From Alphaproteobacteria bacterium (GTDB lineage Bacteria > Pseudomonadota > Alphaproteobacteria > Rhizobiales > Rhizobiaceae), in NCBI GenBank assembly GCA_024742485.1, contig JANSYK010000002.1, forward strand, positions 1,488,001 to 1,552,000: a DNA stretch of 64,000 nt, in the 5' to 3' direction. The position numbers and the translations under genes were made by a program. The notes beneath the pieces were generated by a model. It saw only the letters and a program-made list of their open reading frames with translations, did no database searches and was not told where the DNA came from. This document shows, piece after piece, positions 29,701 to 37,141 of this stretch. Numbering within the stretch: position 1 is the first letter of the stretch; each line of letters begins with the position of its first letter.

Positions 29701-29869
29701 CGCGACATCAATTAAGCGAGAGTATGCGAGCGAGAACGGTACGGAGCTGAACTCGATCCTGCCAAAAATGAGCCCCCTCAATCCGCAGTATCTGACCAAG
29801 AAACGCGACGTGTTCCAGCGCATCTCTGCTTTCGTTGAGAAATTTAAAGGTGTCGGTGGAAAATTTTAG
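26768..29869 (+). CDS. hsdR: Type I restriction endonuclease/translocase subunit
   Basis: A 1033-residue protein, close to EcoR124I HsdR (1038). The PD-(D/E)xK nuclease residues are Asp152, Glu166 and Lys168 (VQVELKKRG), one residue off the known EcoR124I triad. The SF2 translocase has Walker A TTGSGKT with Lys314 and DECH at 409-412, followed by FTGTP and the helicase motif VI SRTNR. The ATG at 26768 overlaps the ATPase gene by 8 bp; an ATG at 26750 is less likely. Cuts unmodified DNA after ATP-driven translocation. All motifs are intact. Confidence 0.96.
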   Translation: MPDQTTPIAETNRFIVLDKYVRDWEAADSYQSEADLERELVQDLRNQSYEYLPDLKSTDAMLANVRVQLQALNDVQFNDKEWARFVETYLDKPSDNATDKARKLHDDYIFDFVFDDGRIQNIYLVDKANICRNKVQVIKQFEQAGTHANRYDVTILVNGLPLVQVELKKRGVAIREAFNQIHRYSKESFNSESSLFKYLQIFVISNGTDTRYFANTTKRDKNSFDFTMNWAQADNSLIRDLKDFTATFFEKRTLLKVLLDYSVFDVSDTLLVMRPYQIAATERILRKIRSSVEAKTLGKPDSGGFIWHTTGSGKTLTSFKAARLSTELDFIDKVFFVVDRKDLDYQTMKEYQRFSPDSVNGSDSTAGLKRNLSKDDNKIIVTTIQKLNNLMKSEGDLPVYNQRIVFIFDECHRSQFGEAQKNLKRKFKHFCQFGFTGTPIFPENASGAETTASVFGSELHSYVITDAIRDEKVLKFKVDYNDVRPQFKAIETEKDEKKLTTAENRQALQHPERIAEISQYILDNFRRKTHRLYGDNKGFNAMFAVSSVEAAKLYYESLNKLQAGSGKPLKIATIFSFTANEEQDAIGDIPDESFEVSALNSSAKEFLNAAIADYNAFFKTNFSVDSNGFQNYYRDLAKRVKSKEVDLLIVVGMFLTGFDAPTLNTLFVDKNLRFHGLIQAYSRTNRIYDATKSFGNIVTFRDLEEPTVKAITLFGNANTKNVVLEKSYSEYMEGFTDQATGEARRGFMDVVKELEERFPDPAAIEKEADKKAFAKLFGEYLRVENILQNYDEFANLRELQEIDQSDAEVLTAFKEKHHLSDDDVEELKTVKMPTDRKIQDYRSTYNDIRDWIRREKASTEQVDSKIDWDDVIFEVDLLKSQEINLDYILELIFENNKKTKSKSELVDEIRRVIRASIGNRAKESLIVDFINQTNLDELGDKAGVIEAFFAFAQAEQRREAEELIVDEKLNPDAAKRYIATSIKREYASENGTELNSILPKMSPLNPQYLTKKRDVFQRISAFVEKFKGVGGKF

Positions 29870-30219
29870 ATGGTAGCAATATTGGATTTTTCCCATTTTA
29901 ATACAAAATGCTTGTTGCAATTGAAATTTTTCATTCGAAGTTTGTGACTGAAAAGATGTGTTTGTAAATCAACAATTCTGCGCAATCATCTTTGATGCAA
30001 TGGAAAAAGAACATTTAGACTATACACAAATCGTGTTCAAAAATTGCGCACCGCTTCGCGGACGGGCCATCGTGAACCGAGCCCGCCAGCGGTCTCAGCC
30101 ATTCGGCTTCCATCCCTTGCGTGATCTTCGGCCAGCCTTGAATGGCTGACACTTCTTTTTGTTTGGGGCCTTGCAGGCCCGCCCTCCGTCAAGACCAAGC
30201 CCTTCGCTATGGCTTCGGG

Positions 30220-30276
30220 CGAAAGCCATGGCCGTGGCTCGCCTGTGGCTGCGCCCGCACCACCCCATGGCTTTCG
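30220..30276. repeat. Perfect 12-bp inverted repeat, 33-nt loop
   Basis: CGAAAGCCATGG at 30220-30231 and CCATGGCTTTCG at 30265-30276 are perfect reverse complements. No T-run follows. May be a hairpin or a site from the mobile element that supplied the ardC fragment. Confidence 0.6.
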
Positions 30277-30344
30277 GTCTGGACGGCCGTCCCCCCACTC
30301 ATTGGCGCGGGCCTAGTCCGGTTGCATGCGCAACCGAGCTTTGA

Positions 30345-30431
30345 AGGAAGGAAAAAGCCAAGGAAAAAGGTATTTATCAGAAAGTGACCGACGGGATTAT
30401 TGCCGATCTGGAGCAAGGTGAGCTGACATGG
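30345..30431 (+). pseudogene. Truncated N-terminus of an ArdC-like (DUF1738) antirestriction protein
   Basis: The frame encodes GIYQKVTDGIIADLEQGELTW, split here as GIYQKVTDGII and ADLEQGELTW, which matches the conserved first helix of ArdC/DUF1738 proteins. An in-frame TGA lies directly upstream and no start codon is evident. Similarity ends at the Trp codon, exactly where copy 3 of the 34-bp repeat begins. The zinc-binding metalloprotease-like remainder is missing. Interpreted as a gene cut by an element. Confidence 0.55.
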
Positions 30432-30463
30432 AATTACGGTGCCAGTTTACTAAATCCCCAATT
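30430..30463 (-). repeat. 34-bp repeat, copy 3 (inverted)
   Basis: Reverse complement reads AATTGGGGATT, TAGTAAACTG, GCACCGTAATTCC. 28 of 34 positions match copy 2. Begins at the break point of the ardC fragment. Confidence 0.7.
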
Positions 30464-30684
30464 GCGTGAGCCGTCATGAAAGTGAGCAAGACGCTGCCAA
30501 CTTTGCATGAGGGTCCGGGCGTTAGCCACTCCCCTACATTCACTTTACTACAGGCACAAATCCAACCCCCGCGCACCCACCCACGCCCGCCTTTCGCAAC
30601 GATTCATTAATCTTGATCGCGCCCCAATGCCTCAATACAAGAGGCCTCCGCCAATCGGCCGGACAGACATGTTGGAGGGTGTCA

Positions 30685-31833
30685 ATGGGTTTTCTCGACG
30701 CGAAACGGACTGAACCGGATAATCACCCGGCGAAGGGCCGGTCCAACCGGATGGCGGCGATTGCAATCGGTCTGATTGGCTTTTGTCTTGTTGCTGGTCC
30801 GGCGATTTCGGATTCCATTGCATCCGAACAAGGCGCCGCAACAACCAGCGGCTCTTCCGCAACCGCTGCACTGGATTATCTCGCGAAGGAACTGCAGGGC
30901 CGCGAGGGCCTGATCTGGACCGGACACACCAATCCGGACACGGATTCGCTGGGCGCAAGCCTGCTGGCGGCCTTTCTTCATGGTGGCCAGTCGGGGCTGC
31001 CCGGTCCGCTCAACCCGGAATCGCGTTTCGCGCTGGACCAGTGCAATGCCGATGAACCGGAGGTCATCGCTGATTTCTCGGGCAGGCCGGTCGCACTGGT
31101 CGATTTCAATCAGAGCACCCAGCTGCCGCCGGGCATCGATCCGGATCTGATTGCGGCCATCATCGATCATCACGCGATCGGCGGTTCGCCGCTCAACCTT
31201 CCCGATGTGATCAGCATCGAGATCAGACCCTGGGGTTCGACGGCGACGATCCTTGCCGACCAGGCGAAGATGCTCGGCATTGAATTTCCGGCCGCTCTGG
31301 CGTGCGTGGGTCTTGCCGCCATCCTGTCCGACACGATCAACCTGACCTCGCCGACCACCACCGATTATGACCGGACTTATGCCCATGAACTGGCGCAGCA
31401 GGCCGGAATCGATGATTTCAACGAATTTGCCGGGCGCATGCTTCTGGCGAAATCCGATCTGAGCGGATTTTCGGCCGAAGACATCGTCATGCTGGACTAC
31501 AAGGATTTCGATTTCGGCGGCCAGAAGGTCGGCATCGGTGTTGCCGAAACCCTGACGGGCCAGGAGTTGATCGACCGCCGCTATGAGCTGAAATCCGCTA
31601 TCGAAGCGCTGAAACGCAAGAGGGGCCTTGACCACCTGATCTTCGCCATCGTCGATACGCGGGACCAGAAATCCTATCTGCTGTGGGGCGATGACGCCGA
31701 CCGCGACATCGTCCTTGCCGCCTTTGGCGGTGCAGTTGCGGATGACATGCTGGTCGCCGACGGCGTGGTTTCGCGCAAACGCCAGATCGGCCCGGCGATA
31801 CAAAGAGCCGTGGAAAACGCGAAGAGCGATTAG
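30685..31833 (+). CDS. Family II (DHH) Mn-dependent inorganic pyrophosphatase with N-terminal membrane/export segment
   Basis: A 382-residue protein. Residues 23-41 (MAAIAIGLIGFCLVAGPAI) form a hydrophobic segment behind a charged N-terminus, so the enzyme is probably exported or anchored in the inner membrane. The metal-binding family II motifs are complete: GHTNPDTDS (His81, Asp85, Asp87), DHH (161-163), a SDTINLTSPTTTDYD stretch, and the DHHA2 signature VSRKRQIGP near the end. Such enzymes split pyrophosphate to phosphate. Known family II enzymes are usually soluble, about 310 residues and cytosolic. GGAGGG lies 5 nt before the ATG at 30685. Confidence 0.88.
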   Translation: MGFLDAKRTEPDNHPAKGRSNRMAAIAIGLIGFCLVAGPAISDSIASEQGAATTSGSSATAALDYLAKELQGREGLIWTGHTNPDTDSLGASLLAAFLHGGQSGLPGPLNPESRFALDQCNADEPEVIADFSGRPVALVDFNQSTQLPPGIDPDLIAAIIDHHAIGGSPLNLPDVISIEIRPWGSTATILADQAKMLGIEFPAALACVGLAAILSDTINLTSPTTTDYDRTYAHELAQQAGIDDFNEFAGRMLLAKSDLSGFSAEDIVMLDYKDFDFGGQKVGIGVAETLTGQELIDRRYELKSAIEALKRKRGLDHLIFAIVDTRDQKSYLLWGDDADRDIVLAAFGGAVADDMLVADGVVSRKRQIGPAIQRAVENAKSD

Positions 31834-31939
31834 AGCTTCGGAACGAGCCGGATTGAACGGCCGCGCCGGTTGACGGAAACAGTCAGGAGACGAGCCGGAA
31901 CCACCCATCGTGACGACAGATATCGCTCCGCATCTCGAT

Positions 31940-32344
31940 TCAACCGGATGCGATATGGGTCGTTGTCAGGTCCAGCAATTGTTTTCCCTCATCCGATGTC
32001 ACGATGGTCCGGACCGTCGAGACGCGCCGCCCTTTCTTCACGAAGCTGGCTGTCGCGTGGAGCGCGCCGTCGCGGCAATTGGACAGGAGATTGGCCGACA
32101 GATTGATTGCCAGCGGAAAACCGCTCATGCCGGACGCCGGCCTGGTGCCCTGCAGGGCAAGGGTGGTGGCGACAACATCGGCAAACCAGATCATCGCGCC
32201 GGCATGAACGGTCCCGAACGGATTGAGAATGCCATCCTGAACCGGCATCGTGCCGGTTGCCTGGTCCTCGGAGACATACCGGGCCTCAAAGGCGATTGAC
32301 CCCTCGAACGTCACGCTGGCTTCTGTCACAGCCTTTCCTTTCAA
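31940..32344 (-). CDS. PaaI-family hotdog acyl-CoA thioesterase
   Basis: A 134-residue hotdog-fold enzyme. The central helix motif NPFGTVHAGAMIWFADVVAT has the HGG-like HAGA turn and the catalytic Asp or Asn environment of PaaI thioesterases. The conserved INLSANLLSNCRDG strand follows. It would hydrolyse an acyl- or phenylacyl-CoA. It is convergent with the pyrophosphatase gene. Substrate unknown. Confidence 0.85.
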   Translation of the reverse strand: MKGKAVTEASVTFEGSIAFEARYVSEDQATGTMPVQDGILNPFGTVHAGAMIWFADVVATTLALQGTRPASGMSGFPLAINLSANLLSNCRDGALHATASFVKKGRRVSTVRTIVTSDEGKQLLDLTTTHIASG

Positions 32345-32701
32345 AACATGGCTTTTTCGTTGCTCATGGATCCCGATGCACCGCGGGAAAACTCCGATAT
32401 GCAGGCCTATTCATAGCATGCGTTTCCGGTTGGTCGGGAGGGATTGAAGGGACCAGCCACGTGACGTCCGAGCCAGAATCACAATGAGGCGATTGGATGA
32501 ACGCCGATTCGGCGTCAATGCGATCGTCTGCCGGTTGTTTGCGATCATCGAGAGCCATGTTGCATCACCGTCGGCGTGATGCGCCAGGAAACACGGCGCA
32601 CGCGACCCTCAGGCTGCGATTTCCAAAGGCAAATATATTATCACTTGATATTATATAGTATCATATGATATCACTTAGCGACGAACAATCTGACAAAAGA
32701 A
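32345..32701. other. Promoter region ahead of the second TRAP operon
   Basis: 357 bp without a gene. GCATCAC-N7-GTGATGC (32562-32582) is a perfect 7-bp dyad. An AT-rich block with repeated TATCACTT follows at 32639-32676. Confidence 0.5.
32639..32676. promoter_or_regulatory. AT-rich operator-like repeats upstream of the TRAP operon
   Basis: TATCACTT occurs twice (32639-32646, 32669-32676), 30 bp apart or three helical turns. TGATA and TATCA form a dyad between, and TGATATCA is a palindrome at 32666-32673. This AT-rich island stands out in GC-rich DNA, 26 bp before the first gene. Likely target of the MarR or another local regulator. Confidence 0.55.
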
Positions 32702-33505
32702 ATGGCAGTGATGACCCAAGGCTTGCAAGTCGCGGAATATCAGATTGAGGTGACAACACCGGATGGAACGATGCCCTGCCATGTTGCGCATCCCAAACGC
32801 GATAGGCCGGTTCCGACGGTGCTGTTCTTCCCCAATGCAGCCGGAATCCAGGACGATACGCGGCTCATCGCCAGGCGATTTGCTGCAAGGGGGTATCGTT
32901 GCCTGCTGCCAAATCTCTATTATCGGCTCGCGGGCTTTCACGTCGATATGGCGCGCCTTCAGGGTGGTGGCTCGAAGGCCGAAGCCGAATATCGCCAAAT
33001 GATCCGGGCCGCCGAAAGCGTCAGCATCGATATGGCGATGTCGGATAGCGAAGCGCTGCTGGCGACGACGGACAATGATGAAAATCTCGACGCGGAAAGC
33101 GTGGCAAGTCTTGGCCTGAGTCTGGGAGCGGGTTTCGCACTGGCATCTGCCGCGATGCTCGATCGGAAAATAGCGGCGGTTGCCTGTTTCTACGGGGCAC
33201 GGCTGATGACCGGCGAGGCCAATTCGCCACATCGTCTGGCTGCGGCCGTCAAAGCCGAAATTTTGCTGGGATTTGCGGAAATCGATCCCATGACCCCGCC
33301 AAATGTTCGCCAGGCGCTGGCGGCTGCCCTTGAACAGAGCGCCTGCGATCACACAATTCGCACCTATGCCGGCACCAAACATGGTTTCCTCGACACGAAC
33401 AGACCAGTCTACGATCCGCAGGCAGCGGCCAAGGCCTGGCGGGACGTGTTCGATTTGTACGGGCGCCATCTGCAGCCAGAATTCACGAGGAGCGAATTGT
33501 CCTGA
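32702..33505 (+). CDS. Dienelactone-hydrolase-family alpha/beta hydrolase
   Basis: A 267-residue enzyme. The nucleophile elbow is LGLSLGAG, giving Ser140, where classical dienelactone hydrolase has Cys. Asp195 (GFAEIDPMTPP) and His227 (AGTKHGF) complete a Ser-Asp-His triad. The substrate is likely an ester or lactone. It is the first gene of a TRAP operon and its stop codon overlaps the DctM start by one base (33505), suggesting that the imported compound is hydrolysed by it. Two nearby ATGs (32702, 32711) are possible starts. Confidence 0.83.
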   Translation: MAVMTQGLQVAEYQIEVTTPDGTMPCHVAHPKRDRPVPTVLFFPNAAGIQDDTRLIARRFAARGYRCLLPNLYYRLAGFHVDMARLQGGGSKAEAEYRQMIRAAESVSIDMAMSDSEALLATTDNDENLDAESVASLGLSLGAGFALASAAMLDRKIAAVACFYGARLMTGEANSPHRLAAAVKAEILLGFAEIDPMTPPNVRQALAAALEQSACDHTIRTYAGTKHGFLDTNRPVYDPQAAAKAWRDVFDLYGRHLQPEFTRSELS

Positions 33506-34788
33506 TGACGTGGGTCATCCTGCCACTGGCCGGGATACTGGTCCTGTCGGGGGCGTCCCTGGCCTGGATTGTCGGAGCGGCGTCGATCTTGGCCTTTGTC
33601 ACCCAAGGGCGACAGGAATTCCTTGCAATTCTCCCGCAGCGAATGTTTTCGCAGGTCGACCTCTTTGTTTTCCTTGCCCTGCCGATGTTTGTCCTGGCCG
33701 GCGAGATCATGAACCGTTCGGGCGTAACACGGGTCCTGATCGACCTCGCGCGGGCGATATTCGGCCGCCTGAGGGGCGGGCTGGGCTATGTCAACATTCT
33801 GGCCAGTGTTTTCTTTGCCGGTATCTCAGGTTCCGCCATCGCCGACACCGCCGCCCTGAGCAACACGCTGGTGCCGGCGATGAAGGAACGGGGTTATCCC
33901 GGCGCCTATGCCGCAGCGATCACGGCCGCCTCGTCCGTGATCGGCCCGATTATTCCACCGAGCATTATTCTCGTGCTTTACGGCTCGTTGTTTCAACTGT
34001 CCATCGGAGCCCTGTTTGTTGCCGGTGTACTGCCCGGATTGGTTATGGCGGCAGGTCTCATGGTGGCCAACGGCGTGATCGCAAAGAAGCATAACCACCC
34101 CGGTGGCAGTGCTTCGGACTGTCCTCCACTCTGGCCGTCTCTGCTCCGCGCCCTGCCGGCTCTGTCGCTGCCCGTCATTATTGTCGGTGGCATCGTGTTC
34201 GGACTGACCACTCCGACCGAGGCTGGTGCGATAGCGGTTGTCGCGTCGTTGATTTGCGGCAGAATCTATGGTGGCATCACCTGGCAGGGCGTGATGGCCG
34301 GCCTGGAGCGCACAGCCTTGACCTACGGAACCGTTTTCGGAATTCTCGCCGCGCTCTCGTTACTGGCCTGGCTGTTTGCCCTTGAAGGCATGCCCGAGGA
34401 AATATCGCGCTGGCTGAACGGTGTCGGCTTGTCGGGGCTGAGCTATTTTCTTGCCATGGCCGTCGTCTTCGCCATCGCCGGAGCGGTTGCCGATATTGGG
34501 CTTTCGCTCTTTCTACTGGCGCCGATCCTCGTGCCGATTGCCGTAGCGCAAGGGTTTCACCCCCTCCAGGTCGGTATTGTCGCCACCGTCACGATGATTA
34601 TCGGCGGGGTGACCCCGCCGGTTGGCTCGCTGCTTTTGATTGCCTCATCGGTGGCCGGCGAACCCTTCGGCCGCGTGGTCAAGGCAGCGCTGCCACTGAT
34701 TCTGACGAAATTTGTTGTCGTCGGCATACTGATATTCGTGCCACAGATTTCCCTGGCGTTGCCGCGTTGGCTCGAGTTGATTCCATGA
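33505..34788 (+). CDS. TRAP transporter large permease (DctM family)
   Basis: A 427-residue membrane protein with about 12 helices. Diagnostic pieces: LFVFLALPMFVLAGEIMNRSG near residue 52, FFAGISGSAIADTAALS near residue 103, IIPPSIILVLYGS near residue 150 and the C-terminal GGVTPPVGSLLLIA. Second TRAP system of the window, with the order hydrolase-M-Q-P differing from the first (P-Q-M). It overlaps the DctQ gene by 4 bp. Confidence 0.93.
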   Translation: MTWVILPLAGILVLSGASLAWIVGAASILAFVTQGRQEFLAILPQRMFSQVDLFVFLALPMFVLAGEIMNRSGVTRVLIDLARAIFGRLRGGLGYVNILASVFFAGISGSAIADTAALSNTLVPAMKERGYPGAYAAAITAASSVIGPIIPPSIILVLYGSLFQLSIGALFVAGVLPGLVMAAGLMVANGVIAKKHNHPGGSASDCPPLWPSLLRALPALSLPVIIVGGIVFGLTTPTEAGAIAVVASLICGRIYGGITWQGVMAGLERTALTYGTVFGILAALSLLAWLFALEGMPEEISRWLNGVGLSGLSYFLAMAVVFAIAGAVADIGLSLFLLAPILVPIAVAQGFHPLQVGIVATVTMIIGGVTPPVGSLLLIASSVAGEPFGRVVKAALPLILTKFVVVGILIFVPQISLALPRWLELIP

Positions 34789-35324
34789 TGTCGCCGTTGG
34801 CTGCCGGCCTGGCCACAATCAGCCGTATCCTGGACGGTCTGGCACGCCGTGCTGCCGTCTTTTGCGTCTTCATGATGACGGTGGTTCTGGCTTATCAGGT
34901 CTTCGCCCGCTACGCGCTCGCTGCGCCACCGAGCTGGACGGAGGAACTGGGCCGGCTCTTCATGGTCTGGGGTGGATTTCTAGGCGCATCTGCCGCCTTT
35001 CGCGCCCGTCAGGACATCGTTCTGACCAACATTTCCGATCACTTCCCCATCATCTGGCGGTGGGTCGCCAGACTGGCAAGGTTTGCCGCCGTCGCAACGT
35101 TTTGCGGCACCGTTCTCTATCACAGCCCGTCCTTCCTGGTTCGCGGCATGAACACGGATTTCTTCGGTCTTGCCGGTGTGCCAGTTGTTTTGGCAACCAG
35201 TGCGGTCCCGACATTCATGATGCTGGTCCTGATCCACGCGCTGGCCGCCTTGCTGGTTCCACAGGGCCCTTCGAACGAACCAACCGAACGCACAGCACCA
35301 AACATATCAAGGAGAGAATCATGA
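34785..35324 (+). CDS. TRAP transporter small permease (DctQ family)
   Basis: A 179-residue protein with four membrane segments and the motif YQVFARYALAAPPSWTEELGRLF that matches DctQ. The ATG at 34785 makes a 4-bp overlap with dctM, and its end overlaps the dctP start by 4 bp. A longer frame would start at 34767, inside dctM. Confidence 0.9.
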   Translation: MMSPLAAGLATISRILDGLARRAAVFCVFMMTVVLAYQVFARYALAAPPSWTEELGRLFMVWGGFLGASAAFRARQDIVLTNISDHFPIIWRWVARLARFAAVATFCGTVLYHSPSFLVRGMNTDFFGLAGVPVVLATSAVPTFMMLVLIHALAALLVPQGPSNEPTERTAPNISRRES

Positions 35325-36322
35325 CAATGCGCAATCTGAAAATTGCCTTTGCAGCGACCTTAATGGGGGTTGTACTTACCCTGGCGGTTACGAACGGAAG
35401 CCGGGCGGAAGTGCGGTTTTCATCGGCCAGCCCGGCTAATGTCGTGACCGGCGTGTCAGTCTGGATTGATGCTTTTGCCAATCACCTCGATAAAAATGGC
35501 ATGAAGATCAAGGTCTATCCCATCGGAACATTGGGCGGAATGAGGGAAACCACGGATCTCCTGTCTCAAAATTTGCTCGAATTCTGCGCGTGCGGACCGT
35601 TTCCGCTGTTCAAGTCAGCACCTGTGGTCTTGGCTGACCTCGTCCCCTTCATGTGGAAGGATGCCGACCACCAACGGCGGTTTGTGAGGTCACCTGGCGG
35701 GCTTGTCGAAGAGGTCAACAAGACCTCGACACATGCCGGGATTCGCCTTTTGGACTGGCCTTTGGTGAGCGGTCCGATGGGGCTGTTCACTGTCAAGAAA
35801 CCGGTACGCTCGCTGGCCGATGTCAGCGACTTGCGCCTGCGCTTTCTGGCGCCACCGCAAAAGGTCCTCTACGAGGCCATTGGTGCAAAGGGCGTCGGCA
35901 TTCCATGGTCCGAAGTCTTCACATCACTGCAGACCGGCGTTATTGACGGCTATGTCCAGGCCCCACAGGTGGCATTGATGTTCCGCCACACCGAGATTTT
36001 CAAATACTTCACCCGGCTGAACCTTGGATATGCATCGATGCCCATGATCATGTCGGAAGAATACTATCAAAGCCTTTCGCCGAACCAGCGTGATATTATC
36101 AGCGACGCCGTGGTCGCTGCCCGGCGTGCAAACGATATGTGGATAGAAGAAAATGTACCGCTCAACTTGCAACGGATGAAGGAGCAGGGCATCGAGATTA
36201 TCGAATTGGAGGATGGCGCCTTTGCTGACATCAAGGCACGGATCTTGGAAGCGCAGTCAAAGATGGCGCCGCCTCCGTCTCTTGAGTATTACCTGGCGGC
36301 TTCGAAGAAATTCGCGGAATAG
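35321..36322 (+). CDS. TRAP transporter substrate-binding protein (DctP family)
   Basis: A 333-residue exported protein. A signal peptide (about residues 1-29, ending NGSRAE before VRF) is followed by a DctP fold. MGLFTVKKPVRSLADVSDLRLR has the conserved arginine region, and VFTSLQTGVIDGYVQAP is the second family motif. AAGGAG lies 6 nt before the ATG at 35321, and the start overlaps dctQ. The substrate is unknown; the hydrolase that starts the operon points to an ester or lactone-forming acid. Confidence 0.92.
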   Translation: MTMRNLKIAFAATLMGVVLTLAVTNGSRAEVRFSSASPANVVTGVSVWIDAFANHLDKNGMKIKVYPIGTLGGMRETTDLLSQNLLEFCACGPFPLFKSAPVVLADLVPFMWKDADHQRRFVRSPGGLVEEVNKTSTHAGIRLLDWPLVSGPMGLFTVKKPVRSLADVSDLRLRFLAPPQKVLYEAIGAKGVGIPWSEVFTSLQTGVIDGYVQAPQVALMFRHTEIFKYFTRLNLGYASMPMIMSEEYYQSLSPNQRDIISDAVVAARRANDMWIEENVPLNLQRMKEQGIEIIELEDGAFADIKARILEAQSKMAPPPSLEYYLAASKKFAE

Positions 36323-36378
36323 GATCCATGCAATCGGCAGGACCTATTCATTTCATTTATTCTGCGCGAGCTTAAGAC

Positions 36379-36933
36379 ATGAGTGACCAAATGAATTCGG
36401 TGATGAAGAGCGAAAGGCCGGGTGCCATTCATGACCACTCCGGGTCATCCGTGGGCAGAGAATTCCCGCCGGTTGAATTGCGTCGGCGGGGAGCCCGCTT
36501 TCAGGTGTTGTCCAACCTGTTTCATCGCCATTTTACCGCCACGGTCGGATCATCTCAGGGTGTTGACATGGTGGAAGCCCGGATTATCGAGTCGTCCTAC
36601 TACTGTCCTGGCGTTATCGCCAAGGAAATCATAGATTTCTGGGCTTTCGACAAGATGGCCGTCAGCCGGGCTATCAGCCGGTTGGAAAAAAAGGGACTGC
36701 TGGAACGCCATGCCAATCGACGTGACCGCCGCCGCAATGAAATTTTCTTGACCTCGTCCGGACAAGAGATGCACCGGGTCCTGGATGCCTACAAGGACCA
36801 CGTGACAGAACATCTGGAGGACTGGATGGGACCTGAACGGACCGTTTCGTTCAGTGAATCGGTTGAACGCCTGATCGGCCTGTTGTCTGCATTGATCGAA
36901 GAAAAACGGGATCGGCAGGACGATTCTCGTTGA
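36379..36933 (+). CDS. MarR-family transcriptional regulator
   Basis: A 184-residue winged-helix regulator. The HTH is around residues 75-100 (CPGVIAKEIIDFWAFDKMAVSRAISRLEKKGL) with the wing ERHANRRDRRRNEIFLT. It is downstream of the second TRAP operon by 56 bp in the same direction and is its probable regulator. The start is ATG 36379, though its first 40 residues are unlike other MarRs and ATG usage nearby is ambiguous. Confidence 0.85.
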   Translation: MSDQMNSVMKSERPGAIHDHSGSSVGREFPPVELRRRGARFQVLSNLFHRHFTATVGSSQGVDMVEARIIESSYYCPGVIAKEIIDFWAFDKMAVSRAISRLEKKGLLERHANRRDRRRNEIFLTSSGQEMHRVLDAYKDHVTEHLEDWMGPERTVSFSESVERLIGLLSALIEEKRDRQDDSR

Positions 36934-37087
36934 GTGGCCGGCAGACGCAGACAAGACCGTTGAATACTCCGGAGATCGAATAATGTCCGGTGATGGATGT
37001 ATCGTTCACCAGAGCTGATTTCGACGATTTTATGCCTTCGCAGCGTTCAGGAATGGCCTGCCGGAAACATATTCGATCAAGTCCCAC

Positions 37088-37114
37088 AGAAAACAAACGG
37101 GGGCAGAGCCCCCG
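37088..37114 (-). terminator. Rho-independent terminator of the AGCS symporter gene
   Basis: On the minus strand a perfect 7-bp stem (CGGGGGC/GCCCCCG with a 3-nt loop, 37098-37114) is followed by TTTGTTTTCT. It lies 28 bp after the symporter stop codon. Confidence 0.85.
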
Positions 37115-37141
37115 AATGTCTGTTCAGGCCGTCTCAGTGGC

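Larger units (their letters stand above)
29870..30684. other. Right junction of the island, plasmid-like remnant region
   Basis: About 815 bp without an intact gene. The first 190 bp are AT-rich. 30050-30345 is GC-rich and low in coding signal, with a 12-bp inverted repeat. An ardC-like fragment and copy 3 of the 34-bp repeat follow, and chromosome-like sequence resumes before the pyrophosphatase gene. Confidence 0.55.
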
